From Flavobacterium terrigena (GTDB lineage Bacteria; Bacteroidota; Bacteroidia; Flavobacteriales; Flavobacteriaceae), in NCBI RefSeq assembly GCF_900108955.1, contig NZ_FNYA01000003.1:219558-283557 (forward strand): a stretch of 64,000 nucleotides of DNA. The letters run 5' to 3'. A program made the translations under genes and the position numbers. A model generated the notes under the pieces. It was not told the origin of the DNA and did no database searches. It saw only the letters and a program-made list of their open reading frames with translations. Within the stretch, counting starts at the first letter, position 1, and every line of letters starts with the position of its first letter. Below, one piece after another: positions 56,445-64,000 of this stretch.

Positions 56445-56882
56445 ATGAATGATTTAGCAACATTTTTAAAAACAAAAAAATACAAGGGAATTAAATTCAA
56501 GTTTTTAAAAACGCAGCATTTACTTATCAAAGTCAAAGTAAATGGCATTGCTGGAAATTTCATTTTGGATACTGGAGCATCTAATACTTGTATTGGTTTA
56601 GAAAGTATTGAAAAATACAGATTAGAAGTTAAAGATTATTCAAGTTTTGCAGCTAGCGCGAGTTCTACAACCATGCAAGCCAAAATATCAAAAGGCAATT
56701 ATCTCCAAATTGGTTCTTGGAAACAATTGCCTTCTACTTTTATACTTTTCGATTTATCTCACGTAAACGAAGCTTTATCACAACTAAAAATAAAACCCGT
56801 CGACGGCATTATTGGCGCCGATGTTTTACTTAAAGGAAATGCTATAATTGATTATCCAAATCTGTGTTTGTATCTGCAATAG
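56445..56882 (+). CDS. Retropepsin-like aspartic protease
   Basis: A 145-residue clan AA protease with the catalytic motif FILDTGASNTCIG near residue 40 and the later hydrophobic-hydrophobic-G segment (GIIGADVLL) near 123. It has one D-T-G site per chain, so it must dimerise to be active, like retroviral protease. No signal peptide or membrane helix is seen, so it is probably cytoplasmic. Its 3' end overlaps the convergent MFS transporter gene by 41 bp. Confidence 0.85.
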   Translation: MNDLATFLKTKKYKGIKFKFLKTQHLLIKVKVNGIAGNFILDTGASNTCIGLESIEKYRLEVKDYSSFAASASSTTMQAKISKGNYLQIGSWKQLPSTFILFDLSHVNEALSQLKIKPVDGIIGADVLLKGNAIIDYPNLCLYLQ

Positions 56883-58119
56883 CAACGATAGGCACTGCTG
56901 CAATTAGTCGTTGTTTTTTGAAGGAATAAAAAGCAATAATTGCACTAAATAACATTAAAACACCACCTAAAACAAATGGTGCGCCAGCAAAATGAACTAA
57001 GGCTTTTTTATTGGTGAAATTATAAAACACATTCGACATTAATGGAGGACCAATAATGGCTGTTAAACTCATTAAGCTTGTTAAAGTTCCCTGAATTTCT
57101 CCTTGTTCGTTAGCAGGAACATTTTCGGTAATTACAGATTGTAAAGCTGGACCCGAAATTCCCCCCAAACAATACGGAATTAAGAAGGTGAACATCATCC
57201 AACTTTCTGTCGCAATGGCGAATAAAAACATCCCTAAAGTATATAAAACCAATCCGTAAATGATACTTTTTTCATTCCCAATTTTCGGATTAATCCATCG
57301 AATCAAACCACCTTGTACAATCCCAACTAACAAACCGATGATTCCCAATGAAATTCCAACCATTTTTTCGTCCCAATTAAATTGATACATCGTAAAATAA
57401 CTCCAATTACTATGAACCGCATGCGAACCAATATAAACCAACATAATTGATATAAATAAGCCGAAAATTTTTGGGTATTTTTTCAAATTTAAAATGGCAC
57501 GAATTGGATTTGCTTTACTCCAATCTAATTCTCTTCTGTCTTTTTTTGGTAGCGATTCTGGTAAAACAAAATAACCATATAAGAAGTTAATAAAACACAA
57601 AGCTGCCGCTGCATAAAACGGAACTCTTGCACCAAATTGCCCTAATAAACCACCAATTACTGGTCCAATTATAAATCCAATTCCGAAAGCCGCGCCAATC
57701 ATTCCGAAGTTTTTTGCTCGGTTTTCTGCTGTGCTAATATCGGCAATATATGCTGTGGCTGTAGTAATACTAGCGCCAGTTATTCCAGCGATAATTCTTC
57801 CAATGAATAAAAACGTTATCGTAGGCGCAAAGGCTAAAAATAAATAATCTAACGAAAATCCTAAAAGCGAAAATAAAATAATCGGTCGGCGACCGTATTT
57901 ATCACTTAAATTTCCAATTAGCGGCGACAATAAAAACTGTGTAAAAGCATAGGCAAATAACAACCAACCTCCAATTTTGGAAGCATCACTTAAATCTCCG
58001 TGAATTAATTCTTGAATCAATTTCGGAATTACAGGAATAATAATTCCCCAACCTGTAATGTCAATCACTAAGGTTAAAAATATAAATCCGATTGCTGCTT
58101 TTTTCTCTTTTTTCTTCAT
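56842..58119 (-). CDS. TCR/Tet-family MFS exporter
   Basis: A 425-residue proton antiporter with twelve predicted helices. The MFS motif A is GNLSDKYGRRPIIL near residue 72, and the TetA-like antiporter motif lies in the fifth helix (GFIIGPVIGGLLG). It resembles tetracycline-type drug exporters, but no TetR-type repressor is adjacent, so the substrate is uncertain. A longer lysine-rich start (MKKKEKKAA) gives the cytoplasmic N-terminus. It converges on and overlaps the retropepsin-like gene. Confidence 0.87.
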   Translation of the reverse strand: MKKKEKKAAIGFIFLTLVIDITGWGIIIPVIPKLIQELIHGDLSDASKIGGWLLFAYAFTQFLLSPLIGNLSDKYGRRPIILFSLLGFSLDYLFLAFAPTITFLFIGRIIAGITGASITTATAYIADISTAENRAKNFGMIGAAFGIGFIIGPVIGGLLGQFGARVPFYAAAALCFINFLYGYFVLPESLPKKDRRELDWSKANPIRAILNLKKYPKIFGLFISIMLVYIGSHAVHSNWSYFTMYQFNWDEKMVGISLGIIGLLVGIVQGGLIRWINPKIGNEKSIIYGLVLYTLGMFLFAIATESWMMFTFLIPYCLGGISGPALQSVITENVPANEQGEIQGTLTSLMSLTAIIGPPLMSNVFYNFTNKKALVHFAGAPFVLGGVLMLFSAIIAFYSFKKQRLIAAVPIVAIADTNTDLDNQL

Positions 58120-58128
58120 ATATTTTTT

Positions 58129-58235
58129 GGGCGTGCCCTTTTAGGTCGTGCTGTTCGCTATATCTCCGATTCGCAAAAACTACAAATAAATTTTTGTTTT
58201 TGTCTCTCGGAGGATGCCGCTACCATCACTCACGC
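58129..58235. repeat. REP-like long imperfect hairpin element
   Basis: GCGTG (58131) pairs with CACGC (58231), CTCCGA (58164) with TCGGAG (58207), and inner CAAAA with TTTTG. Together they form an extended stem of about 107 bp in an otherwise empty gap. From memory, elements beginning GGGCGTGCCC and ending CTCACGC are common dispersed repeats in flavobacteria. Confidence 0.7.
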
Positions 58236-58253
58236 ATTTACAAAGAAACAAAA

Positions 58254-58285
58254 AAATCTCGATTTGAAATTTCAAACCGAGATTT
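58254..58285 (-). terminator. Terminator of the HsdR_N-type nuclease gene
   Basis: The stem AAATCTCG / CGAGATTT is extended past one mismatch by TTTGA/TCAAA. The T run is on the minus strand side, just past the stop of the minus-strand gene. Confidence 0.8.
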
Positions 58286-58308
58286 ATATTTATAAGATAA
58301 ATTTAGTC

Positions 58309-58385
58309 AATACTTATTTTTGAAAATAAACCATTGCAGCATCTAAAAGTTGTTTTTTCATGGCAACAACACTTTCTATTCCTTT
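58309..58385. repeat. 77-bp direct repeat, copy A (3' end of the nuclease gene)
   Basis: Identical at 72 of 77 positions to 59475-59551. This copy is the true 3' end of the HsdR_N-type gene, encoding its last ~23 residues and stop. Confidence 0.9.
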
Positions 58386-59330
58386 GACATCGTGCTTAAT
58401 TCCATTAATCTCAAGACAATAATTATTTCTAGAATTAAGAATTTTACAAATAATTTTTTTGTTGTTGTCATCAACTAAAATGTTGAAACTATTTTTTTGA
58501 TCTCTATACGAAATTCTATCGGCATCAATTTCTTTTCTATGAATTAGAATTGTTTTAATTGTATGATATATTTTTAATTCTTCAGCAGTAGTAATAATCA
58601 AACTACCATTTTTAGATTCTTCCTCAATTACTTTCTTAAGTGCTCTTTGAATAGAAGTAGAGCTAATTTGTTCTCTTATTTTCAGTTTTATTGGGTCAGT
58701 CATTCTTTTACCGTTCATTCTATTGAAAATGGCTTTAATAAAATCATCAGAAGGATCGTATAACTCATTAGCAAAAGCTGCTGAAAACCCCTGTAAGAAA
58801 TAGAAATCAGTTGCTTCTTCTAATAACTCTTTTACATCAATATTGTTTTTGTGTAACTTGGTTAAGTTATCTATTAAAGTATCGTTTACTTCATTGAAGT
58901 CAAAAACTAAAAACGGATTCACATTTAAACTAGTTTCTTTATTTGCTTCATTGGCACTATAAACTCTCCATTCCAAACCGTTTGTTAATATTCCCAACTT
59001 ACAACTTGGAGTATTAATGAAATAGCCATTTAATTGCCAAGCTTCTTTATCAGTAAGAGTTTTAGCATATTTTTTACATTCAACAATTATTTCAGGATTT
59101 TTACCTCTAATTAATAATCCAATATCAGCTTTGTCATTTTTTTGTCCCCAACCTGCATTAATTTCTGTAAGCATATCATCCATTCTGCTATAGCCTAAAA
59201 TTTCAATAATTGGCTCAATAAGATATTGTCTAGTTTGAGCTTCGTTAGTACACTTTTCTTCAAGTTTACTAAAATCAATTTTAGCTAGTGACTTTTTAAT
59301 GACGTTAGCTATTTGTTTATTTATCGGCAT
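58314..59330 (-). CDS. Stand-alone type I restriction HsdR_N-like nuclease
   Basis: A 338-residue protein with the N-terminal nuclease domain of type I restriction R subunits. The PD-(D/E)xK residues are D69 (DKADIGLLI) and E84-x-K86 (IIVECKK). The preceding TRQYLIEPIIEILGY segment is typical of the HsdR_N fold. There is no helicase, specificity or methylase subunit nearby, so it is not a complete restriction system. It may be a solitary nuclease, a defence remnant or a phage-derived gene. The C-terminal ~170 residues are unrecognised. Its 3' end is duplicated upstream at 59475-59551. Confidence 0.83.
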   Translation of the reverse strand: MPINKQIANVIKKSLAKIDFSKLEEKCTNEAQTRQYLIEPIIEILGYSRMDDMLTEINAGWGQKNDKADIGLLIRGKNPEIIVECKKYAKTLTDKEAWQLNGYFINTPSCKLGILTNGLEWRVYSANEANKETSLNVNPFLVFDFNEVNDTLIDNLTKLHKNNIDVKELLEEATDFYFLQGFSAAFANELYDPSDDFIKAIFNRMNGKRMTDPIKLKIREQISSTSIQRALKKVIEEESKNGSLIITTAEELKIYHTIKTILIHRKEIDADRISYRDQKNSFNILVDDNNKKIICKILNSRNNYCLEINGIKHDVKGIESVVAMKKQLLDAAMVYFQK

Positions 59331-59425
59331 ATTTGAAAGAAATTAAATTGAATTATTGTTAAAGATAGAAAATTCTTTCAATTTGCGATATTATGGAATT
59401 GAAAATAAAAAATTTATTACAAAAA

Positions 59426-59455
59426 AAATCCCAAACTCTTTTAAATTTGGGATTT
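59426..59455 (-). terminator. Terminator of the T9SS protein gene at 59.5-60.4 kb
   Basis: The stem AAATCCCAAA / TTTGGGATTT has a T-rich tail on the minus strand. A similar AATCCCAAAC stem occurs at 61568. Confidence 0.8.
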
Positions 59456-59474
59456 ACATTTATTTAATCTTCTT

Positions 59475-59551
59475 AATACTTATTTTTGAAAATAAACCAT
59501 TGCTGCATCTAAAATTGTTTTTTTCATAGCAACAACACTTTCTATTCCTTT
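59475..59551. repeat. 77-bp direct repeat, copy B (orphan nuclease tail)
   Basis: A detached copy of the nuclease gene end. On the minus strand it still encodes KGIESVVAMKK...LDAAMVYFQK and the stop, but no upstream gene body. It joins the end of the T9SS gene. Confidence 0.9.
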
Positions 59552-60396
59552 TTAATAAGCTTTCCTTTTTTTAAAATTCGACTTTGATTTGTAATTGTAT
59601 AAAAGTATAATCCTGGATTAAAATCAAAGGTTTCTAATGTAAGTTCATTTATAAACTCTTTTTTAATTATTTCTCTTCCTGCTAAATCAAAAATTCTTAA
59701 CTCTGATGCATCATCAACATTGTTTAGCTTAAAGCTCAGCGTATTTGTGAAAGGATTGGGAAAAGAAGCAATTTCGTTTCCAAAAGATTCATCATCTAAT
59801 CCTAAAGTATTTTCAATTCGAATGTTATCCACATGTATCCAACTTCCTGTAGTTCCTGTTACTAATGGTTTTAAAGTGATGAAATTTCCATTGCTTGGCG
59901 CTACAAAAGTAAAACTTCTTTCCGTCCAAGAATAAGAAGGAACGGAACTATGAATTAATGTTCCAAATGATGATGATTCTGTAGAAAGACCAAACTGAAG
60001 TGGAATTAACCCGCCTGCGCCTCCACCATCTGTTGAAACTTTATCAAAATATCTAATGGTATAAGAATTCCCTTGAACTAAATTCATGTCTATTTCTAAC
60101 GAAACAGCATCACTTCTATAACCTACACTAGGCTGGTTGCCATAACCAAGAGCTAGAAACCAAGTTCCGTTTGTAGGACTACCATACGGGCATGTACTTT
60201 TAAGTATATCAGGTCCTGAAAAGGTATAATCCCCAAAAGCAACCGAGTTTGAAATAGAGTTATTGTATGTGGTATTTGAAGGATTAATAAGACATGAACT
60301 TAAAGTGTTTGTCTCAAAATTTCCATTTATTATAGTTTGGCTCATGCAGAAAGAGAAACTAAAAAATGTGATTAAGCTAAGTAGAGTTTTTTTCAT
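59542..60396 (-). CDS. T9SS type A sorting-domain protein with chimeric 3' end
   Basis: A 284-residue secreted protein with signal peptide MKKTLLSLITFFSFSFCMSQ. A jelly-roll/carbohydrate-binding-like beta domain follows (about 22-195), with GNFE at the start and HVDNIRIE at the end. The C-terminal sorting domain carries SFPNPFTNTLSF and ends ILKKGKLIKKE. The final bases, including the TAG stop, lie within the duplicated nuclease-tail segment, so the original end was replaced by a recombination junction. The sorting domain looks intact up to KLIKK. The function is unknown, perhaps glycan binding. Confidence 0.82.
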   Translation of the reverse strand: MKKTLLSLITFFSFSFCMSQTIINGNFETNTLSSCLINPSNTTYNNSISNSVAFGDYTFSGPDILKSTCPYGSPTNGTWFLALGYGNQPSVGYRSDAVSLEIDMNLVQGNSYTIRYFDKVSTDGGGAGGLIPLQFGLSTESSSFGTLIHSSVPSYSWTERSFTFVAPSNGNFITLKPLVTGTTGSWIHVDNIRIENTLGLDDESFGNEIASFPNPFTNTLSFKLNNVDDASELRIFDLAGREIIKKEFINELTLETFDFNPGLYFYTITNQSRILKKGKLIKKE

Positions 60397-60475
60397 TTTT
60401 TATTTATTATAATTTTATATGTTTAGTGTAATTTTAATTGAAGTGATTCAATTTTTTTCATAAAATTCGACCGAA

Positions 60476-61264
60476 TTAATTATCGTCTAAAATTACTTTG
60501 AAGTCAATTTCTTTATATGTTTGAGAATCTTTGATACTTATTCTAGCTATGTTAGTAGCATCGCTTCTTGAAAAAAGAAATGTTTTGATAAAATCATTTT
60601 TAATTCCTTCGGGATATTTACTGTAATCTGTAAAAAGCGAATCAACATCTAAAACACTATTTTTAGCGTCTTCACAATAAATCATCATATTATATAGTTC
60701 ATAATAATTTTCAAAGGTTTTTTTCAATGTGTTTTCAAACCATTTTTGATTTAATTTATTCTCTTTTACAATACTTGCAATTTCATTTTTGTAATCTAAA
60801 GGGTTTTTCTCTTTTTTAGTTTTTAATGCTTCAATGTCGAGAACAATTATTTTAATTTCATTTTTATTGTAAATAGTTTTATTTACTTTTTCTAGTATAC
60901 TATCAACTTTTATTATTGATTCTGCCTCTTCTGAAACATTAAAAAAGCGTGCTCTACCAGTAACAGTTATTAATTTTTTAGACTTTTTGTTTTTTATAAA
61001 AGAAATCCAAAATTCTCTGTTTGCTTGCGTTAAAAAATATTCGGGTTTAATTTTTTGATGCGTTTCATCAGTTGCATAAGCGGTTATTAGTTCGCATCTG
61101 TTTGTGTTATCTGGAAAATTATCAAATCTCAACTTTATGGTTTGATTGATAACATCACTAGTATCTACGACTGTTCGATCGTATTCAATTTTTACTTCTT
61201 GACTTTGAACAGTATAAGTTGAAAATAAAAATAAAATGATTAACCTTATTAGAATATTTTTCAT
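60476..61264 (-). CDS. Uncharacterised exported protein
   Basis: A 262-residue protein with signal peptide MKNILIRLIILFLFSTYTVQSQ, so periplasmic or outer-membrane facing. It is mixed alpha/beta, lysine-rich in the middle, with no recognised domain or catalytic motif. It is part of a same-strand group with the small membrane protein (18 bp from the 61283 gene). These genes have no familiar relatives that I can name. Confidence 0.65.
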   Translation of the reverse strand: MKNILIRLIILFLFSTYTVQSQEVKIEYDRTVVDTSDVINQTIKLRFDNFPDNTNRCELITAYATDETHQKIKPEYFLTQANREFWISFIKNKKSKKLITVTGRARFFNVSEEAESIIKVDSILEKVNKTIYNKNEIKIIVLDIEALKTKKEKNPLDYKNEIASIVKENKLNQKWFENTLKKTFENYYELYNMMIYCEDAKNSVLDVDSLFTDYSKYPEGIKNDFIKTFLFSRSDATNIARISIKDSQTYKEIDFKVILDDN

Positions 61265-61282
61265 AGATATAAAAGCAAATTT

Positions 61283-61549
61283 TTAAAAACGACCAGTTGC
61301 AATATAAAACATAAGCCAACCTGTAAAGGCAATTGCTAGTCTCCAAATCAATTTTTTCAATAAGCCATTAGATATTGATTTTCCTTGTTCTAGATATTCG
61401 TCTGTTTTTTCATTTGCTGTTCCTACTTTCTTAGATAATTTGGTTCCAGCAAAGGCACTTAATGAAATGATATAAAGAATTCCAACCCAAGCGGCATTGA
61501 TAAATCCTAACACCATCATTATCATTCCTATAATTGATAAAGTTTCCAT
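61283..61549 (-). CDS. Small two-helix membrane protein
   Basis: An 88-residue protein from the ATG at 61547-61549 (METLSIIGMIMMVLG). The 30-bp upstream extension is not supported because it overlaps the preceding hairpin's flank. Membrane helices lie at about 4-33 and 66-84, with a charged K-K-V-G-T-A-N-E linker between them. No family is recognised. It sits 18 bp before the exported protein at 60476, so the two are probably co-expressed. Confidence 0.65.
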   Translation of the reverse strand: METLSIIGMIMMVLGFINAAWVGILYIISLSAFAGTKLSKKVGTANEKTDEYLEQGKSISNGLLKKLIWRLAIAFTGWLMFYIATGRF

Positions 61550-61567
61550 TTTTTTAGTTTTAAAATT

Positions 61568-61602
61568 AATCCCAAACAACTTAAAATATGAAGTTTGGGA
61601 TT
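61568..61602 (-). terminator. Hairpin after the 61622 gene
   Basis: AATCCCAAAC / GTTTGGGATT is a 10-bp perfect stem. The T run on the minus strand is weak, so termination may be partial. Its arms resemble those of the hairpin at 59426. Confidence 0.65.
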
Positions 61603-61621
61603 TTGAATATATTTTTAAAAA

Positions 61622-62752
61622 TTATTGTTTAATGCTTTTTAGAAACGTTTGCATGTAAGCATCAATAGCTTGTGCTGTTTCTGTGCCTCTTCCAATTTCA
61701 TTGCACATCATTAAAGTTAAATCTGGGTTTGTTGGATGGTTAAGGATATAGATTCTGAATTGCCCTACATCTTTATAAGTTTTTCCATCTTGTCTTCCTG
61801 TATTGTACAAACCAGATTGAAATGTGTACCCTTTCATATTTCCGAATTCTACTTTTTCATAGAAACTCATTAAATCTTTTGATTTCGCTTCTTTGTTTAT
61901 ATAATAATCTACATTTTGTATTTCTTCATCTCGGAAAAGTACGCAGATTTGATACCAAGGTAAACTATATTTTTGCAAATCATATTCATGAATTTTTTTT
62001 ACTTTATCGTTATTTGAATGATAAGTAACTCTATGAATGAAATCTTTAGCTAATTCATCAACCGTCAAACCTGGGTGTGAAGATTTTTCGAAGGTATAAA
62101 TTTTATAAGTTTCTTGATTTTTGTGTATTTGGTAGCCTACTTCTGTATCACTCCTGTCTGTGCTTCCTGTCTGGCTGGTATTAATATCTTCCTTTATATT
62201 GGTTTTATCAATTGTAACATCAAGATAAGGGAGTTGTAAATTTTTTGTATCCCAAATAGGCACATTAAAGAAAATGGATTCTAATAATTCAACTTTTGGA
62301 CCATATTCTTTATAGCCCGTTTCTTCTTTAACCCAAAAACCTATTTCTACTCGTATGCTTTTTTGCTTTTCTACTCCATTAGCACCATTTAAAACCCATT
62401 GAAGATTATTTCCTCTAGTTAGAAAATCTTGACCTCCAAAAACACCAAACTTTTTTGTTACTGGCGTTTTTTTCATAAAATCTAACATGGCAGTATAGCC
62501 ATCTTTTTGAAGACTCCAATGGTTGATATAGGTTTTGGTATTATCAGAAAACTCTACATATAAATTTGTAAAACCAGAATAAACAGTTACATCTTTAGGG
62601 TTTTTAAAACTAACTTGTAATGTAGCTAAATCTTTTTTAGAGATTGTTGCGCCAGATTTTACTTCTTTTCCATTAATAAAAGCTGATAGTTGAGCTTGAG
62701 AAAAGGCAAAAGAAAATAAAGAAACTATTAATAATAAGCGATTGATTTTCAT
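61622..62752 (-). CDS. Uncharacterised exported protein
   Basis: A 376-residue protein with signal peptide MKINRLLLIVSLFSFAFSQAQ. The N-terminal part (about 22-170) looks like one or two beta-sandwich domains (FINGKEVKSGATI, YVEFSDNTKTYINHW). The C-terminal part is alpha/beta with no recognised motif. It lies 39 bp from the membrane protein at 62792 and is probably co-transcribed. I cannot assign a function. Confidence 0.65.
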   Translation of the reverse strand: MKINRLLLIVSLFSFAFSQAQLSAFINGKEVKSGATISKKDLATLQVSFKNPKDVTVYSGFTNLYVEFSDNTKTYINHWSLQKDGYTAMLDFMKKTPVTKKFGVFGGQDFLTRGNNLQWVLNGANGVEKQKSIRVEIGFWVKEETGYKEYGPKVELLESIFFNVPIWDTKNLQLPYLDVTIDKTNIKEDINTSQTGSTDRSDTEVGYQIHKNQETYKIYTFEKSSHPGLTVDELAKDFIHRVTYHSNNDKVKKIHEYDLQKYSLPWYQICVLFRDEEIQNVDYYINKEAKSKDLMSFYEKVEFGNMKGYTFQSGLYNTGRQDGKTYKDVGQFRIYILNHPTNPDLTLMMCNEIGRGTETAQAIDAYMQTFLKSIKQ

Positions 62753-62791
62753 AAATTGTAATTGAAAAGTGAAATTAATTTATATGATTAT

Positions 62792-63334
62792 TTATGATGT
62801 TGCTTGTAATTTTTTTAAATGTAGTTTGTAGCTCATAAAAGCACATGCTGATGCTACAATTAAACCAACTAATGCAATTGTTGCAATAGATTTTGGATTT
62901 GCACCTGAAAATGTTCCAGCTTCAATGTCTGGTGTACTAATCCATAATAATACTGATACTGCTACAACAACTAAACTTAATTTTGTAACCAATGCTTTCT
63001 TCATAAACGCAACTACTAACATAACTAGAGCAAAAACAGCAGCTAAAATCCCTAATTTTCCAGCATAATCCACTTTCCATTTTGGTGGTGTACTTTCGAT
63101 AAGTTCCAGACTTTCTTGAATTTGAGGATCTTCCACTTTAGTTACATCAATTCCTTGTTTTTTTAATTTCTCAATTTCTTTTTGCGCGTTATCTACAAGT
63201 CGGTACACTTCTTCTGTTTTTTCGGAATCGCCATCTGTACCCATTCGGTTTTCAATATTTTTGAATAAAATACCTGCACAAGTTCCGCCAACTAAAAAGG
63301 CTAGAATCATAATAACTAAAGTTAATGCTCTCAT
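62792..63334 (-). CDS. Uncharacterised four-helix membrane protein
   Basis: A 180-residue protein with four membrane segments (about 3-25, 89-109, 115-133, 147-168). The first two are separated by an ~60-residue charged, helical loop (ENRMGTDGDSEKTEEVYRLVDNAQKEIEKLKKQG) likely to protrude. The last helix ends in a lysine-rich tail. No family is recognised. It begins a minus-strand set that runs through 61622, 61283 and 60476. Confidence 0.65.
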   Translation of the reverse strand: MRALTLVIMILAFLVGGTCAGILFKNIENRMGTDGDSEKTEEVYRLVDNAQKEIEKLKKQGIDVTKVEDPQIQESLELIESTPPKWKVDYAGKLGILAAVFALVMLVVAFMKKALVTKLSLVVVAVSVLLWISTPDIEAGTFSGANPKSIATIALVGLIVASACAFMSYKLHLKKLQATS

Positions 63335-63418
63335 AAAATTTGTTTGTTAAATAATTGGTTAATAAAATGTTTTTCTTTTTAAGAAATGTTTTCGATTAAT
63401 AAATGAAATTGTTAAGTT

Positions 63419-64000
63419 TTATTGTTTAATGATTCTTAATGTTTTTACTTCATTATTAGAAGTAATTTTTACTAAATAAGTTCCAGCAGATAAATCAGCA
63501 ACATCAATTGATGTTTCGTTACTATTAACAGATTTTGATAAAACTTCTTGCCCTAATAAATTGTATATAGAAACAGTTGTAATTTCTTTATCTAATGAAA
63601 TATTAAAAATAGATTTCACAGGGTTGGGATATAACTTTACTTTATCCAATGAAAAAGTTTCAGATGTAAGTGTTTGCGTTGTAAATGAACCTCCCGGAAT
63701 CCAATTGGTTTGCGTGTTACCACAATTAGATTTTACCCAAAAATAATAGGTAGTGTTTGGTGATAAATTACTTAACACAGCAAAGGTATCTGTAGTAGTT
63801 CCTGTGATAGCTCCAGCAGAAAATGGATCGTTGATAGTACTGTAACAATATATGTAGCCATTACTTGGTGCAGGCGTAGGAGCTACCCATGCAATATTAT
63901 TTGTTGTCGATGTTAAACCATCATAATATAGTTGTGTTGGTGCGTTACAACCTGTAGATGGATAGGTTGTAAACGAAGGACCAGCAACCCAATTGGTTTG
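63419..64000 (-). CDS. Fibronectin III/T9SS-sorting secreted protein (5' partial)
   Basis: The 3' part of a large surface protein; the frame stays open to the window edge, so the start lies beyond 64000. Repeated FN3-like units are visible, each with TTYYFWVKSNCG or SNGYIYCYS-type segments and a T-N-W pattern. The type A sorting domain LYPNPVKSIFNISLDKEITTVSIYNLLGQEVL ends in KTLRIIKQ. A GTG at 63778 is internal to an FN3 unit and should not be used as the start. It is probably an adhesin or exoenzyme. Confidence 0.88.
   Translation of the reverse strand, partial: QTNWVAGPSFTTYPSTGCNAPTQLYYDGLTSTTNNIAWVAPTPAPSNGYIYCYSTINDPFSAGAITGTTTDTFAVLSNLSPNTTYYFWVKSNCGNTQTNWIPGGSFTTQTLTSETFSLDKVKLYPNPVKSIFNISLDKEITTVSIYNLLGQEVLSKSVNSNETSIDVADLSAGTYLVKITSNNEVKTLRIIKQ

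Noticed and set aside
58314..59330. Complete type I restriction system
   Set aside because: Only the R-subunit N-terminal nuclease is present; no specificity, methylase or translocase genes occur in the window.
63776..63778. GTG at 63778 as the start of a 119-residue protein
   Set aside because: The FN3-like frame continues without a stop to 64000, so this is an internal codon of a longer gene.

Overview
The window looks like a piece of a Flavobacteriaceae chromosome, close to Flavobacterium. It is AT-rich. Several secreted proteins end in type IX secretion (T9SS) sorting domains. Promoters follow the Bacteroidetes pattern TTG-N19/20-TAnnTTTG. The gene set is also typical: long-form PurF, a three-gene SdhCAB, OmpA with thrombospondin-3 repeats, DUF5686, and an AddAB-like pair. 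I found no rRNA, tRNA, CRISPR array, transposase or integrase. No gene-free stretch exceeds about 260 bp. The left edge cuts the first gene and the right edge cuts the last.

Layout. 1-7.6 kb: two tandem secreted zinc metalloproteases. Their catalytic domains differ (reprolysin-like and M43), but they share one long C-terminal half. 7.7-10.6 kb: a PfkB sugar kinase and purF. 10.8-19.8 kb: a Crp/Fnr regulator, a TolC-adaptor-RND efflux operon with two small partner genes, and a sulfur transport operon (TauE plus a split YeeE/YedE pair). Near-identical palindromic operators sit at the same distance from the -10-like motif of both operons, so the regulator probably activates both. 19.8-26.7 kb: minus-strand tyrS, an MMPL/RND-like exporter, DUF5686 and superoxide dismutase. 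26.9-35.6 kb: an AddA-like helicase-nuclease, kbl, ompA and an AddB-like nuclease. 35.7-42.7 kb: an S41 peptidase, an alpha/beta hydrolase with a heptamer tandem repeat in its leader, a lone AbiH abortive-infection gene, a DUF1398 protein, aminopeptidase P and a short Crp/Fnr protein. Palindromic repeats are scattered through this part. 42.8-51.5 kb: a BNR-repeat protein with a lipoprotein, sdhCAB with a lipoprotein, and a nitrilase-family amidase. 51.5-58.1 kb: an Ig-like lipoprotein, ComF, a coiled-coil membrane protein, glycyl-tRNA synthetase, a retropepsin-like protease and a Tet-type MFS exporter. 58.1-64 kb: an accessory-looking minus-strand region with a REP-like element, a lone HsdR_N-type nuclease, a T9SS protein whose 3' end is fused to a duplicated piece of the nuclease gene, four unrecognised envelope proteins and a partial fibronectin-III/T9SS protein.

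Two observations stand out. One is the Crp/Fnr operator pair linking efflux to sulfur transport. The other is a set of recombination traces: the protease chassis swap, the 77-bp duplicated nuclease tail, the heptamer repeat beside AbiH and several structured repeats. I see no complete, clearly novel defence or biosynthetic system. The efflux/sulfur regulon and the 60.4-63.4 kb envelope cluster are the best places to look for new biology.
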